From: Janthinobacterium agaricidamnosum NBRC 102515 = DSM 9628
GTDB lineage: Bacteria; Pseudomonadota; Gammaproteobacteria; Burkholderiales; Burkholderiaceae_D
Direction of reading: 5' to 3'
NCBI RefSeq assembly: GCF_000723165.1
Contig: NZ_HG322949.1
Span: 839,970 to 903,969 of the forward strand
Length of the DNA: 64,000 nucleotides
Part shown: one piece after another, positions 19,128 to 27,780 of the stretch
How positions within the stretch are numbered: position 1 is the stretch's first letter
Layout: every line of letters begins with the position of its first letter
Translations under genes and position numbers: made by a program
Notes under the pieces: model-generated
Told to the model about the DNA's origin: nothing
The model's input: only the letters and a program-made list of their open reading frames with translations
Databases searched by the model: none

Positions 19128-21443
19128 TTAAAGACATCCCATAGCTTTGGCTTGTGCCTCCATTTTTTCAAGTCCTCGTTTTACTGAATTAATCATATCT
19201 ACATGTCCAGTGTAAGTTCCTTTCCCTGAAAGATCGCCTCCAGGATTGACTAAATAAGCTCGATTGAAAAGATTGTATTGATCTTCGGAAAGTTGTTTTT
19301 CTCTCTTGCTAAGCTGAGCCTTAGTATCTTTAATTTTTTTTCTAATCTCTTCGCATGGATCCTTACCATTTTGATCAGAGCAACTATTAGTCTGTGTCTG
19401 AGTATTTGCAGCTTTAATTACACTGGCGAGTGTATTCATCGCCTGATACGTTTGATAAGCTCGCCACCCTAATGCCGCACCTTCAACAATATATGGTATT
19501 GCTGGAGCTAAGAATGCTATTTCACCAGTTGGATCAACGAAGATTGTTGGATTCGAATTTGCATATTCATAAGTATTAATCCCTCCATTTAATCCAGTTG
19601 GGTCGCTTTCTAGATATTTTCCAAGTTGTGAATCATAATATCTATAGTGGTTATAATGATTATTTGTTTCTTTATCATAAATCTGGCCGCTGAATCGTAC
19701 GTTATAGGTAAAAATACCTGAGCCACCAAGGTTGTCATCGGGCTGGCTTATTCCGAACGGATCTGCATTATCCCAACGCCAAACAACGCTATTATCAGCC
19801 GCTGCCGTGATCAGTCGAGGGGTGTTGATGTGGTCCGTATAAACATAATAGATCAGACTTTGCGAGTCTGTAGCAGCGGTTGAGCGCTTGAGTATACTTA
19901 CCGGCATGCTCCCCAGATAGACTGTTTCCTGCAACATCAGGCCATTGGCATCGTATTCCCCAAGCAGTTGCCCCTGCTCATCGTAGGCGTAGAAATTGGT
20001 GCCCGTTGGCGCAAGAGCACTGGTTTTTCTGACGCGCTCATCGTTGCCGTTGTACCAATAGCTGGTGACCAGCCCCGCATTGACGGTGCTTTGAAGCCTG
20101 CCGCGATCGCTATAAACATACTTGATCGTACCGTCGTTAATGAGATTGCCTGCGGCGTCGAAGCTGTTGCTTCTTGCCGGGAATGGTCCGGAAGTAGCAA
20201 GCAAGCGATTGCTGCTTGGGCTAATCGTGTTCGAGTAATTGTTGGCGCCGAAGGTTGCCTGACTACGATTACCATTGGCATCGTAAGCAAAACTCTGATT
20301 GGTATTTTTGCTTAAAAAATTTGTTAATTGATCAAGGCCGTTGTAAGCGAATGTCTGGTTGTAGTTCGTGGCGCTTGCATCGCCTGTATGGTTCATTTGG
20401 GTAATACGACTTGCAGCGTCATACGTGAGCGTACGCGTCAACGCGCTTGCCGAGGCGGTCGTATTGCCCAAAGGGTAGCTGATGATGCGGCCGTCGAGGT
20501 CGAAAGTGCGGGTATAGATGTTGGGGCTGGTGTCGCTGCTATTTCCCCATGCCCAGCTTTTTACCGGTCCGAAAGGGGCATAGTTAATTTGATCGAGCAA
20601 GACCGTTGCCGCATCTGTGTTGGTGCCTCCGCTAGCATTGGCAGTGTTAAGCATCAGTTTGTTGATATTGCCTGCGGCATCGTAGGAATAGTTGATGCGA
20701 TTACCGCTGGGATAGGTCAGGCTGCTCAGATGGCCGTTGCCATCATAGGTATAGCTGATATGTTGAATGACCGGCGCGGAAGGGCCGTTGATCGTCTGTA
20801 TTTTTTCAAGCAAGCGCCCGCGCTGGTCGTAGCTGTAGCGCGTTTGGCCGGATTCGTCCGCCATTTTTGTCAGTCGCCCGATGGCGTTTGGCGCTCCGCT
20901 TGCACCGCCGTCGTATTCAAAAGTGGTCGCTGTGCCACTTGCATAGCTGATGCTGATAACGCGGTTCAGTACGTCATAAGCATAGGTCGTGGTCTTGCCA
21001 CGCGCATCGGTATTGCTGGTCAGATTTCCTGCCAGGTCATAGTTTTGCGCCGATAGTCCGGTATCGGGACTGGCCAAGGCCGTTTGATTGCTGTATCCAT
21101 CAACCGTGTAATTAGTGACCAGACTGCGCGGATCGGTAACGCTGCTGATTTGATCGAGGCCATCGTAGGTATAAGTGGTTGCCGGCCGTGTGGCGCCCGT
21201 GATGGGAGCAGGCTGAAGCGTTTGCTTCAGCCTGCTTAAGGCATCGTAGCTCAGGTTTGTTGCACGTCCGAGCGGATCCGTCGTTTGCGACAGGTTGCCA
21301 GCCGCATCATAAAGATAACTCCACGTGGTGTTTTGTACCGTTTGGGCGGCTGCCGTGGTGTTGTTTATGCCTCCTAATATGGGAAGATAGGTCAGGTTGA
21401 AGATTAAGGTGCTGGCAACAGCACGGGTTAAGAAGCTCTTCAT
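19128..21443 (-). CDS. RHS repeat protein with C-terminal toxin-like tip (second half of the split RHS)
   Basis: A 771-residue protein. Residues 1-35 look like a signal peptide (MKSFLTRAVASTLIFNLTYL, then a hydrophobic stretch ending TTAAAQT). YD/RHS repeats follow (YDAAGNLSQTTDPLGRATNLSYDALSRL and onward), then the conserved core close NHYRYYDSQLGKYLESDPTGLNGGIN and a DPTGE boundary near residue 641. The last 130 residues form a separate tip: a hydrophobic stretch, CSDQNGKDPCEEIRKKIKD, a Lys/Gln-rich helix and a final GKGTYTGHVDMINSVKRG segment ending in GC. This organisation matches polymorphic RHS toxins; the tip's activity is unknown to me. GC falls towards the 3' end. It overlaps the upstream 99-aa ORF by ATGA. 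Confidence 0.85.
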   Translation of the reverse strand: MKSFLTRAVASTLIFNLTYLPILGGINNTTAAAQTVQNTTWSYLYDAAGNLSQTTDPLGRATNLSYDALSRLKQTLQPAPITGATRPATTYTYDGLDQISSVTDPRSLVTNYTVDGYSNQTALASPDTGLSAQNYDLAGNLTSNTDARGKTTTYAYDVLNRVISISYASGTATTFEYDGGASGAPNAIGRLTKMADESGQTRYSYDQRGRLLEKIQTINGPSAPVIQHISYTYDGNGHLSSLTYPSGNRINYSYDAAGNINKLMLNTANASGGTNTDAATVLLDQINYAPFGPVKSWAWGNSSDTSPNIYTRTFDLDGRIISYPLGNTTASASALTRTLTYDAASRITQMNHTGDASATNYNQTFAYNGLDQLTNFLSKNTNQSFAYDANGNRSQATFGANNYSNTISPSSNRLLATSGPFPARSNSFDAAGNLINDGTIKYVYSDRGRLQSTVNAGLVTSYWYNGNDERVRKTSALAPTGTNFYAYDEQGQLLGEYDANGLMLQETVYLGSMPVSILKRSTAATDSQSLIYYVYTDHINTPRLITAAADNSVVWRWDNADPFGISQPDDNLGGSGIFTYNVRFSGQIYDKETNNHYNHYRYYDSQLGKYLESDPTGLNGGINTYEYANSNPTIFVDPTGEIAFLAPAIPYIVEGAALGWRAYQTYQAMNTLASVIKAANTQTQTNSCSDQNGKDPCEEIRKKIKDTKAQLSKREKQLSEDQYNLFNRAYLVNPGGDLSGKGTYTGHVDMINSVKRGLEKMEAQAKAMGCL

Positions 21444-21739
21444 TGGATGAGTAAGAAATTTTGTGGCTCGTTCTTAACGAGCGGTGAACATTGATCGGCA
21501 AATGCATCCAAAGATAGTGGAATTGTTGCAATCTTCTCGTAGGGATATAAACTTGCAGCATTCGAGTTCAAAAGGGCTGAAAAATAATACTTATACTTTG
21601 AGACTTGATCTTGTTGCCAATCTTGCCTCGCGATTCTTGGACATAACCGGAATCTTTCTACTTGGGTCTGCTTGATCGCAGCAATGCAAGCCAGAAAAGA
21701 CACAAGGACAAACTGGTGCAAAGCGAGTAGCGGGCCCAT
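21440..21739 (-). CDS. Possible small membrane/secreted protein coupled between two RHS genes
   Basis: A 99-residue ORF (MGPLLALHQFVLVSFLACIA...) with a hydrophobic N-terminus like a signal or membrane anchor, then a polar region with four cysteines in total. Its ATG overlaps the stop of the upstream RHS gene (TAATG) and is preceded by a G-rich run (GGGGGG, 5 nt spacing). Its TGA overlaps the ATG of the downstream RHS gene (ATGA). This double overlap is what supports it as a gene; no homology is recognised and a chance ORF in a short spacer is possible. Confidence 0.4.
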   Translation of the reverse strand: MGPLLALHQFVLVSFLACIAAIKQTQVERFRLCPRIARQDWQQDQVSKYKYYFSALLNSNAASLYPYEKIATIPLSLDAFADQCSPLVKNEPQNFLLIQ

Positions 21740-24252
21740 TACAGCCCCCCGGTGATTTGTTTAAGCTGATTCAGGCTGTTGTACACCCGACTTACTTGGC
21801 GCACGAGATTACCACCGGGGTCGCGTACCTGTTCCGCAGCCCGGTTACCTAGGTTATCAAGGGTATAGCTAATGACGTTGCCGCCGTTGTCGCCGATGGC
21901 TATCAGCCGATGAGCCGCGTCATAGGTGTAACTCACCCAGGAACCATCAGGTGCGGTTGCCTTGCGCAATTGGCCGACACCATCGTAGTCATAACTGGTT
22001 AACTGGCCACCGACGCTGGCGGATGCGAGCCAGCCACGCAGCGTATAGTTGAGCACTGTCTCCAGACCATTCGGATCGGTGATTTTGCCGGCACGGCCAT
22101 TTACGTCGTAATCAGACAGCGTGGTGACATGGCCAAGAGCGTTCACCACCGTAACAAGATTGCCACTGCTGTCGTAGGCATAACTGACACTGTCATTGAC
22201 ATCGGTACGTGGACCTTTGACGGTAAGCACTTGGCCAAACTCGTTGTAACTATAAGTCCAGTTCCGCGTGCTGCCAACAGAGCTTGCGCTGAAGCCGCTG
22301 GCCCCACTAATGTCGCTCGTCGGTTGTATGGACTTACTTAGCAGGTTGCGATGCTCGTCGTAAGTATAAGTAGTGATACGTTTGGGTTCGGCAATGCGTA
22401 TCGGAACACGCAGCGCAGGATGCCACTCTGTATTGACAGTACGTGCGCTGCCAGTACCCGAAGCTTCAACGCGCCGTGTTTCCAGATTACGCGTGAGGTC
22501 ATAGGTAAAAATGTTAACACGTCCGCCGAAATCCGTACTGGTTGCCACGTTGCCCTTGGCGTCGTAGGTACGCGCCTTCATACCGTCACAGCCAGCGCAA
22601 AGCTGATCGATGCTGTCATTGCGACCGACACCGAGAATAGATTTTGAGTGATAGCTGCGAACGACCGTCAGAGGGGTTGCTGCGGTACCGCCGTAAGTGG
22701 TCACAGTGTTCGTACGGCTACCGTCGGCGTCCGCAGCGCCGAAATCGATCCTGATCTTGTCAACGCCGCCGGCATGCTCTGAAATTGATGCTTTACCATA
22801 GCAGTCGTAGCTCCAACTTGCATAGCGTTGACCGTTTTCATCAGTAATACCAGTAAGATAGCTAATCAAATGTCCAAAACCGTTGCCTTGCTGAGGCGCT
22901 CCGGGGCAGCTTGTACCATCATTGATCCTGGCATTTTCGTTATAGTAATAAGTACGGCTTTTGCCGTCTGGATAAGTTACCGAAGTCAGATTGTTTGCAT
23001 TACATGCCAGACCATAGCCATACGTCGTCGTACCAGGAATGCAACCGCCACTTTGTCCATCGTAGCTATATATATAGGGCAGCCCTGCAGGATCGATGAC
23101 TCGGGAAATGCGCAATTTCGCATCATATTCGAACTGCAGCTGTCTTCCCGCCCGGTCGGTGACGCATGCTAATGTTCCGGAAGGAAGCAACGCTCCATCT
23201 TGGTGATGGCTACATCCCGGCGCATCAGCAGGATAGCGTGCAACCTGAGTATCGTTGGTAGTGCCCATGCTATAAGTGAATGTCAGGCGTTCTCCCTCGA
23301 TATTGGTTTCCGATAGCAAGAGGCCTTTGCCATCATAGCTTTCCACTGCGTGATTGGCCGTTGTGTAAATCCATTGATCAACAGTGGTGCCATCTGCGGC
23401 ATAAATGGCATTGAGGCGATCATTGATATCAGGATCGCCGCGCCATTCGCTTCCCGATTTGGAGTATGAATAGACCTTTCCATCCGCACGATGTGCGATC
23501 ACCGAAGCGGAAGTGTTGGGCAATGCGATGTCGTCACAATAGATTGCATAAGATCGAACGTAGCAGGTGAATTTTGTCTGGGTAGGCATGAGCACAAGCC
23601 GGCGGTCAATCGCGGTCTTCCAATGACTGCCAAATTTCCCGGAAAAGCTGCTTGCTGAACTGTATGCGCCGCTGTTGTAGGTTCGCAGTAGCGTTAAGGA
23701 TAGGCCTGGGGCGCCACTTTGATAATCCAATTCCTGCTGCACCTTATTTCCAATCACAGGAGAAATAGGGTTGCCGCAGAAGGGCTGCCGGTTCTGTGAA
23801 CTCTCAGGGCAGGAAGGACCATTAGCCTTGGATGTGGATGCCGGCACTGGAATTGGCGTCATTCGCTCGCATGTGTTTATATCGGCGAAATATTTAAGAG
23901 TCGCGCTTTCGCGACAAACGTAAGCCTCCAGCCACAAGGTTCGTGGCTCGTTACTGGTGATATATCCCCCCGATAAACTAACATACGAGTCAATGGGTGG
24001 CTCAGCAGGTGGTGCGGCTTTACACCATGTGTTAGGATTACCCTTGAAGTCTTTAACAATTTCAACGCATGCTGTCCACAATGCAATCGCAGTTGGGTAA
24101 TTTCCTTGCCAACGATAAAAAGTCTCTCCGCCCAATTGAAACCATTTTACAAGTTCTGCACGAGCGGGAAGTGTGCTGCACAACATCGTGATCAGTACTA
24201 TCCAACGGGCGGCGTTCGAGATGCGCGAACGCAGCACGAAGAGATTAGTCAT
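21739..24252 (-). CDS. RHS repeat protein, N-terminal shell half (DUF6531-type), ends without a tip
   Basis: An 837-residue protein from ATG 24252 with a strong GGAGG 6 nt upstream. Residues 1-33 form a Sec-type signal peptide ending LPARAE. A cysteine-containing N-terminal region follows, then the segment GNPISPVIGNKVQQELDYQS typical of RHS/DUF6531 entry, and YD repeats (TYTYDEHRNLLSK, VSYAYDSSGNLVTV and others). It stops in the middle of the repeat region (NSLNQLKQITGG). A complete RHS shell would continue, and the next RHS gene begins with the repeat expected at that point. GC is below that of the core genes. See findings for the split-gene interpretation. Confidence 0.87.
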   Translation of the reverse strand: MTNLFVLRSRISNAARWIVLITMLCSTLPARAELVKWFQLGGETFYRWQGNYPTAIALWTACVEIVKDFKGNPNTWCKAAPPAEPPIDSYVSLSGGYITSNEPRTLWLEAYVCRESATLKYFADINTCERMTPIPVPASTSKANGPSCPESSQNRQPFCGNPISPVIGNKVQQELDYQSGAPGLSLTLLRTYNSGAYSSASSFSGKFGSHWKTAIDRRLVLMPTQTKFTCYVRSYAIYCDDIALPNTSASVIAHRADGKVYSYSKSGSEWRGDPDINDRLNAIYAADGTTVDQWIYTTANHAVESYDGKGLLLSETNIEGERLTFTYSMGTTNDTQVARYPADAPGCSHHQDGALLPSGTLACVTDRAGRQLQFEYDAKLRISRVIDPAGLPYIYSYDGQSGGCIPGTTTYGYGLACNANNLTSVTYPDGKSRTYYYNENARINDGTSCPGAPQQGNGFGHLISYLTGITDENGQRYASWSYDCYGKASISEHAGGVDKIRIDFGAADADGSRTNTVTTYGGTAATPLTVVRSYHSKSILGVGRNDSIDQLCAGCDGMKARTYDAKGNVATSTDFGGRVNIFTYDLTRNLETRRVEASGTGSARTVNTEWHPALRVPIRIAEPKRITTYTYDEHRNLLSKSIQPTSDISGASGFSASSVGSTRNWTYSYNEFGQVLTVKGPRTDVNDSVSYAYDSSGNLVTVVNALGHVTTLSDYDVNGRAGKITDPNGLETVLNYTLRGWLASASVGGQLTSYDYDGVGQLRKATAPDGSWVSYTYDAAHRLIAIGDNGGNVISYTLDNLGNRAAEQVRDPGGNLVRQVSRVYNSLNQLKQITGGL

Positions 24253-24258
24253 TATTGA

Positions 24259-24263
24259 CCTCC
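24259..24263 (-). promoter_or_regulatory. Strong ribosome binding site of the first RHS gene
   Basis: GGAGG on the minus strand, 6 nt before ATG 24252. It fixes the start there, not at the ATG 40 codons upstream, and places the signal peptide at the N-terminus. Confidence 0.8.
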
Positions 24264-24277
24264 GAAATTTGATGAGT

Positions 24278-24532
24278 TCAGCAAGTTTTAATACTGTGTA
24301 GAATATTTCCAATAGGAAATGTAGTTTTCTCTGAGCTAGGTGTACTGTCAATAGTAGGCACATCCGTTTCAAGCAGCCAGTGCCGGTTTGTTGAAGTTTT
24401 CAGCGCGGTGGCGGGCGTCGCTTCTGCAATGGCCAGGCCGAGCGCCTGAAAACAGCCGGCGCGCGGCTGGCCTTCGGCCATATGCAGCAGTTGCCGGCGC
24501 TGGTGCCAGCGCTCGGCCGCTAAGGATGCCGG
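24278..24532 (-). other. Intergenic junction between host chromosome and RHS island, with a possible gene remnant
   Basis: The part next to hemL (about 24400-24532) has host-like GC. Read on the minus strand in one frame it gives a plausible amphipathic stretch (SLAAERWHQRRQLLHMAEGQ, continuing RAGCFQALGLAIAEAT) without a start codon near hemL. Beyond about 24395 the sequence becomes AT-rich and the frame loses coding character. This may be the remnant of a gene that followed hemL and was cut by arrival of the RHS island, but no family is recognised. No promoter for the RHS genes could be assigned with confidence. Confidence 0.3.
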
Positions 24533-25822
24533 TCAGGCCAGCGTTTTGAAGACCTTGCGCGCCGCCTCGATGGTGGCGTCGATGACGGCGTCGTCGTGCT
24601 GCGCCGAGACGAAGCCCGCTTCGAACGCGGCCGGCGCGAAGTAGACGCCTTCATCCAGCATGGCGTGGAAGAAGGTGTTGAACTTGCTGCGGTCGCCGGC
24701 CATCATTTCGGCGTAGCTGGTCGGCGCCGTTGCGCTGAAGTAGATGCCGAACATGCCGCCGACCGAATCGGCGCAGAAGGTCACGCCGGCTTCCTTGGCG
24801 GCCGCCGTCAAGCCTGCCGCCAGGCGCGCCGCGCTGGCGCCGAGCTTCTGGTAGAAACCCGGCTGCTGGATCAGTTTCAGGGTGGTCATGCCGGCCGCCA
24901 CCGCCACCGGGTTGCCCGACAGGGTGCCGGCCTGGTACACCGCGCCCAGCGGCGCCATGTTATGCATCAAGGCGGCGCTGCCGCCGAACGCCGCCACCGG
25001 CAAGCCGCCGCCGATCACTTTGCCCAGCGCGGTCAGGTCCGGCTTGATGCCGTACAGTTCCTGCGCGCCGCCCAGCGCGACCCGGAAGCCGCACATCACT
25101 TCGTCGAAAATCAGCAGCGCGCCGTGCCTGGTGCACAGTTCGCGCATCGCTTGCAGGAAGGCCGGGGTGGCCTTGACCAGGTTCATATTGCCGGCCACCG
25201 GTTCGACGATGACGCAGGCGATGTCGGCGCCGAAGCTGTCGAATGCATCGCGCAGTTGTTCGACGTTGTTATAGTCCAGTACCAGCGTGTGCTTGACGAA
25301 GTCTTCCGGCACGCCGGCCGAGGTTGGATTGCCGAAGGTCAGCAAGCCGCTGCCGGCCTTGACGAGCAGCGAATCGGCGTGGCCGTGGTAGCAGCCTTCG
25401 AACTTGACGATCTTGTCGCGGCCGGTGGCGCCGCGCGCCAGGCGCAGCGCGCTCATGGTCGCTTCGGTGCCGGACGAAACCAAACGCACTTGTTCGATCG
25501 ACGGCACCAGGCGGCTGATTTCTTCGGCCATGTCCACTTCGGCTTCGGTCGGCGCGCCGAACGACAGGCCGCGCGCAGCCGCGTCCTGCACCGCCTTGAC
25601 GACTTCGGGATGGGCGTGGCCGACGATGGCCGGGCCCCAGGAGCCGATGTAGTCGATATAGCGCTTGCCGTCCGCATCCCAGAAATACGGGCCTTCGGCG
25701 CGGGTGATGAAGCGCGGCGTGCCGCCCACCGAACGGAAGGCGCGCACCGGCGAATTGACGCCGCCGGGGGTGGTTTTCTGGGCGCGGGCGAATAAAGTGT
25801 CGTTTTTCGAAGTCGTGGTCAT
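24533..25822 (-). CDS. hemL: Glutamate-1-semialdehyde 2,1-aminomutase
   Basis: A 429-residue class III PLP aminotransferase of normal length. Features are the N-terminal [39 protein letters not shown], the PLP region [13 protein letters not shown] and the Schiff-base lysine in [19 protein letters not shown]. It converts glutamate-1-semialdehyde to 5-aminolevulinate for haem synthesis. It lies 42 bp downstream of thiD on the same strand, a frequent betaproteobacterial arrangement. Confidence 0.97.
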   Translation of the reverse strand: MTTTSKNDTLFARAQKTTPGGVNSPVRAFRSVGGTPRFITRAEGPYFWDADGKRYIDYIGSWGPAIVGHAHPEVVKAVQDAAARGLSFGAPTEAEVDMAEEISRLVPSIEQVRLVSSGTEATMSALRLARGATGRDKIVKFEGCYHGHADSLLVKAGSGLLTFGNPTSAGVPEDFVKHTLVLDYNNVEQLRDAFDSFGADIACVIVEPVAGNMNLVKATPAFLQAMRELCTRHGALLIFDEVMCGFRVALGGAQELYGIKPDLTALGKVIGGGLPVAAFGGSAALMHNMAPLGAVYQAGTLSGNPVAVAAGMTTLKLIQQPGFYQKLGASAARLAAGLTAAAKEAGVTFCADSVGGMFGIYFSATAPTSYAEMMAGDRSKFNTFFHAMLDEGVYFAPAAFEAGFVSAQHDDAVIDATIEAARKVFKTLA

Positions 25823-25864
25823 GATCTTGTCTTTTCCGTATGGTTTAATCTGTCTGCATTCTCA

Positions 25865-26698
25865 TTACGCCGGCCTGGCCAGGCGCTGCCAGTAACGGTT
25901 GGGCACCAGCTTGCCCATGCCGAAGCGCTGCGCATGCTGCAGCGCGCCGGTGGTGAATTCCTGGGCGGCGCGCACGGCTTCGGGCACGTCGCCATCCTGC
26001 CGCGTCATCAGCGCGGTGATCGCCGCCGACAGGGTGCTGCCGGCGCCGCTGTAGGCGCCGGTCAGGTGCTGCCAGGCGTCGTGGCGCACCACGCCGTCGG
26101 CGCCGAACAGGGTATTGGCGCGCAGCGCGCTGTCGCCGTGGCCGGCGTTCGGCGTGCCGGTGACCAGCACGAATTCGCAGCCGAGCGCCAGCAGGTACTC
26201 GACATCGGCCTGCATGGTGTCTGCCGGATCGGCGTCGCGCCAGGTTTCGGCCAGCCGCTCCAGCTCGACTTGCGACAGCATCAGCACGGTGGTTTGCGGG
26301 ATCAGCAACTGGCGCACCGCCATCAGCATGTCTTCGCTGTCGAGGCCCTGTTCCGGCAGCGCCGAAATGAACGGGTCCAGTATCAGCGGCACGTCCGGAT
26401 AGTCGGAAACGATTTCGGCGATGGCGGTGACGTGCTCGATGCCGCCCGGCGCGCCGATCTTGATGGCGGATACCGCCATGTCTTCGAGCAGCACGCGGGC
26501 CTGGTCGGAAACCCAGTCCGGATCGATTTCCTGGATGTCCTCGACGCGCGCGGTGTCGCCGATCAGCAACGCCGTGCTGACCGACAGTCCATGGCAGCCG
26601 AAGGCTGAAAAGGTCGCCAGGTCGGCCTGGATGCCGATCGCGCCGACCGGGTCGGACAGGCCGAAGCTTAATATGAGGGGAGAAGTTTGGTTTTGCAC
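25865..26698 (-). CDS. thiD: Hydroxymethylpyrimidine/phosphomethylpyrimidine kinase
   Basis: A 277-residue ribokinase-fold protein. The N-terminal GLSDPVGAIGIQADLATF corresponds to the usual DPSGGAGIQADLKTF and SAIKIGAPGG to AVKIGM. The anion-hole motif reads GAYSGAGSTLSAAITAL where most ThiD proteins have GTGCT, so the usual cysteine is serine here. The expected reaction is phosphorylation of HMP and HMP-P for thiamine synthesis. It is divergent from rubredoxin (57-bp gap) and followed by hemL. The kinase family is clear; substrate specificity is somewhat less so because of the altered motifs. Confidence 0.85.
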   Translation of the reverse strand: MQNQTSPLILSFGLSDPVGAIGIQADLATFSAFGCHGLSVSTALLIGDTARVEDIQEIDPDWVSDQARVLLEDMAVSAIKIGAPGGIEHVTAIAEIVSDYPDVPLILDPFISALPEQGLDSEDMLMAVRQLLIPQTTVLMLSQVELERLAETWRDADPADTMQADVEYLLALGCEFVLVTGTPNAGHGDSALRANTLFGADGVVRHDAWQHLTGAYSGAGSTLSAAITALMTRQDGDVPEAVRAAQEFTTGALQHAQRFGMGKLVPNRYWQRLARPA

Positions 26699-26755
26699 GG
26701 CGGGTAGATTAAGATACCTAATTCAGCATTTTACTTGATTGAAGGGTGGCAGAAC

Positions 26756-26947
26756 GTGAGTAGTAACGAAACAACGCAGCAATTCCAAACGTGGATGTGT
26801 CTTATTTGCGGCTGGGTTTATGATGAAGCCGCCGGTTTGCCGGATGAAGACATCGCCCCCGGAACGCGTTGGGCCGACGTGCCGATGAACTGGACCTGCC
26901 CGGAATGCGGCGCCCGCAAGGATGATTTCGAGATGGTGGCCATCTAA
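26756..26947 (+). CDS. Rubredoxin
   Basis: A 63-residue protein from GTG 26756, with a GGGTGG-like SD nearby; TTG 26735 would add seven residues. Two metal-binding knuckles, CLICGWVYDEAAG and CPECGARKDDF, give the four cysteines of the Fe(SCys)4 centre, with the usual W and PDEDIAPGTRW between. It is a small electron carrier. The gene precedes pilG and is divergent from thiD. Confidence 0.95.
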   Translation: MSSNETTQQFQTWMCLICGWVYDEAAGLPDEDIAPGTRWADVPMNWTCPECGARKDDFEMVAI

Positions 26948-26990
26948 ACCCGCCAGCCGGGCTGCGGCCGGCTATGCTATCGTGTACAGC

Positions 26991-27401
26991 ATGTCAAATG
27001 ATCAAAACAGCCGGCCGACCATCATGGTGATCGACGATAGCGGCACCATCCGGCGCGCCGCCGCAACGATACTGGAGCAGGCCGGCTACCGGGTGGAGCA
27101 GGCCGAGGATGGCTTCGAGGCGCTGGCCAGGATCGGCGATTGCCGCCCTGCGCTGGTCTTGTGCGACATCCTGATGCCGCGCCTGGACGGTTACCGCACT
27201 TGCGCATTGATCAAGAAAAGCCGGCAATTCCATGCGACGCCGGTGTTGATGCTGTCGTCGAAGGACGGCTTGTTCGACCGCGCGCGCGGCGCGCTGGCCG
27301 GCTGCAGCGCGTCGGTGGCCAAGCCGTTTAGCCGGGACAGCCTGTTGTCGGCGGTGCGCGAGCACCTGCCGGCCGGCGACGCCATGTTTACCCATCATTG
27401 A
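26991..27401 (+). CDS. pilG: Twitching motility response regulator PilG
   Basis: A 136-residue single-domain CheY-like receiver from ATG 26991. Acidic pocket Asp15/Asp16, phospho-acceptor Asp59 (LVLCDILMPRLDGY), switch Ser/Thr (LMLSSKDG) and Lys in VAKPFSR are all present. In the Chp system PilG is phosphorylated by ChpA/PilL and promotes pilus extension. It is first in pilG-pilH-pilI-pilJ-pilL, with an 11-bp gap to pilH. Confidence 0.92.
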   Translation: MSNDQNSRPTIMVIDDSGTIRRAAATILEQAGYRVEQAEDGFEALARIGDCRPALVLCDILMPRLDGYRTCALIKKSRQFHATPVLMLSSKDGLFDRARGALAGCSASVAKPFSRDSLLSAVREHLPAGDAMFTHH

Positions 27402-27411
27402 GGAGGCATTT

Positions 27412-27777
27412 ATGTCCATACACAAAGTGCTGATCGTCGACGATTCGCCGACCGAACGTTTTTACCTGACCGATATCCTGCAGCGCGCCGGTTATGCGGT
27501 AACTACCGCCGACAGCGGCGAAGATGCGCTGCTACGCCTGAAGACCGACAAGCCCGACCTGATCCTGATGGACGTGGTGATGCCGGGCGCGAACGGCTTC
27601 CAGGTGACGCGCGCGATCGCCCGCGACCCGGAACTGCTGGACGTGCCGGTGATTATCTGTTCCAGCAAAAGCCAGGAAACCGACCGTATCTGGGGCTTGC
27701 GCCAGGGCGCCCGCGACTACCTGGTGAAACCGGTGGTGGCGGCCGACTTGCTGGCCAAGATCGCCGCGCTCGGCTAG
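27412..27777 (+). CDS. pilH: Twitching motility response regulator PilH
   Basis: A 121-residue CheY-like receiver with acidic pair Asp10/Asp11, phospho-acceptor Asp54 (LILMDVVMPGANGF), IICSSK switch region and YLVKPV lysine. It has no output domain. A strong SD (GAGGAGG, 5 nt) precedes ATG 27412. Known role of PilH: second Chp response regulator, acting as phosphate sink and retraction regulator. Three bases separate it from pilI. Confidence 0.93.
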   Translation: MSIHKVLIVDDSPTERFYLTDILQRAGYAVTTADSGEDALLRLKTDKPDLILMDVVMPGANGFQVTRAIARDPELLDVPVIICSSKSQETDRIWGLRQGARDYLVKPVVAADLLAKIAALG

Positions 27778-27780
27778 CCG

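Noticed and set aside
21444..21738. Simple frameshift or sequencing error joining the two RHS genes into one
   Set aside because: A single indel cannot explain it: about 295 bp of non-repeat sequence, including the second signal-like segment's leader, separates the two repeat regions, and each end has its own start or stop in a different frame.
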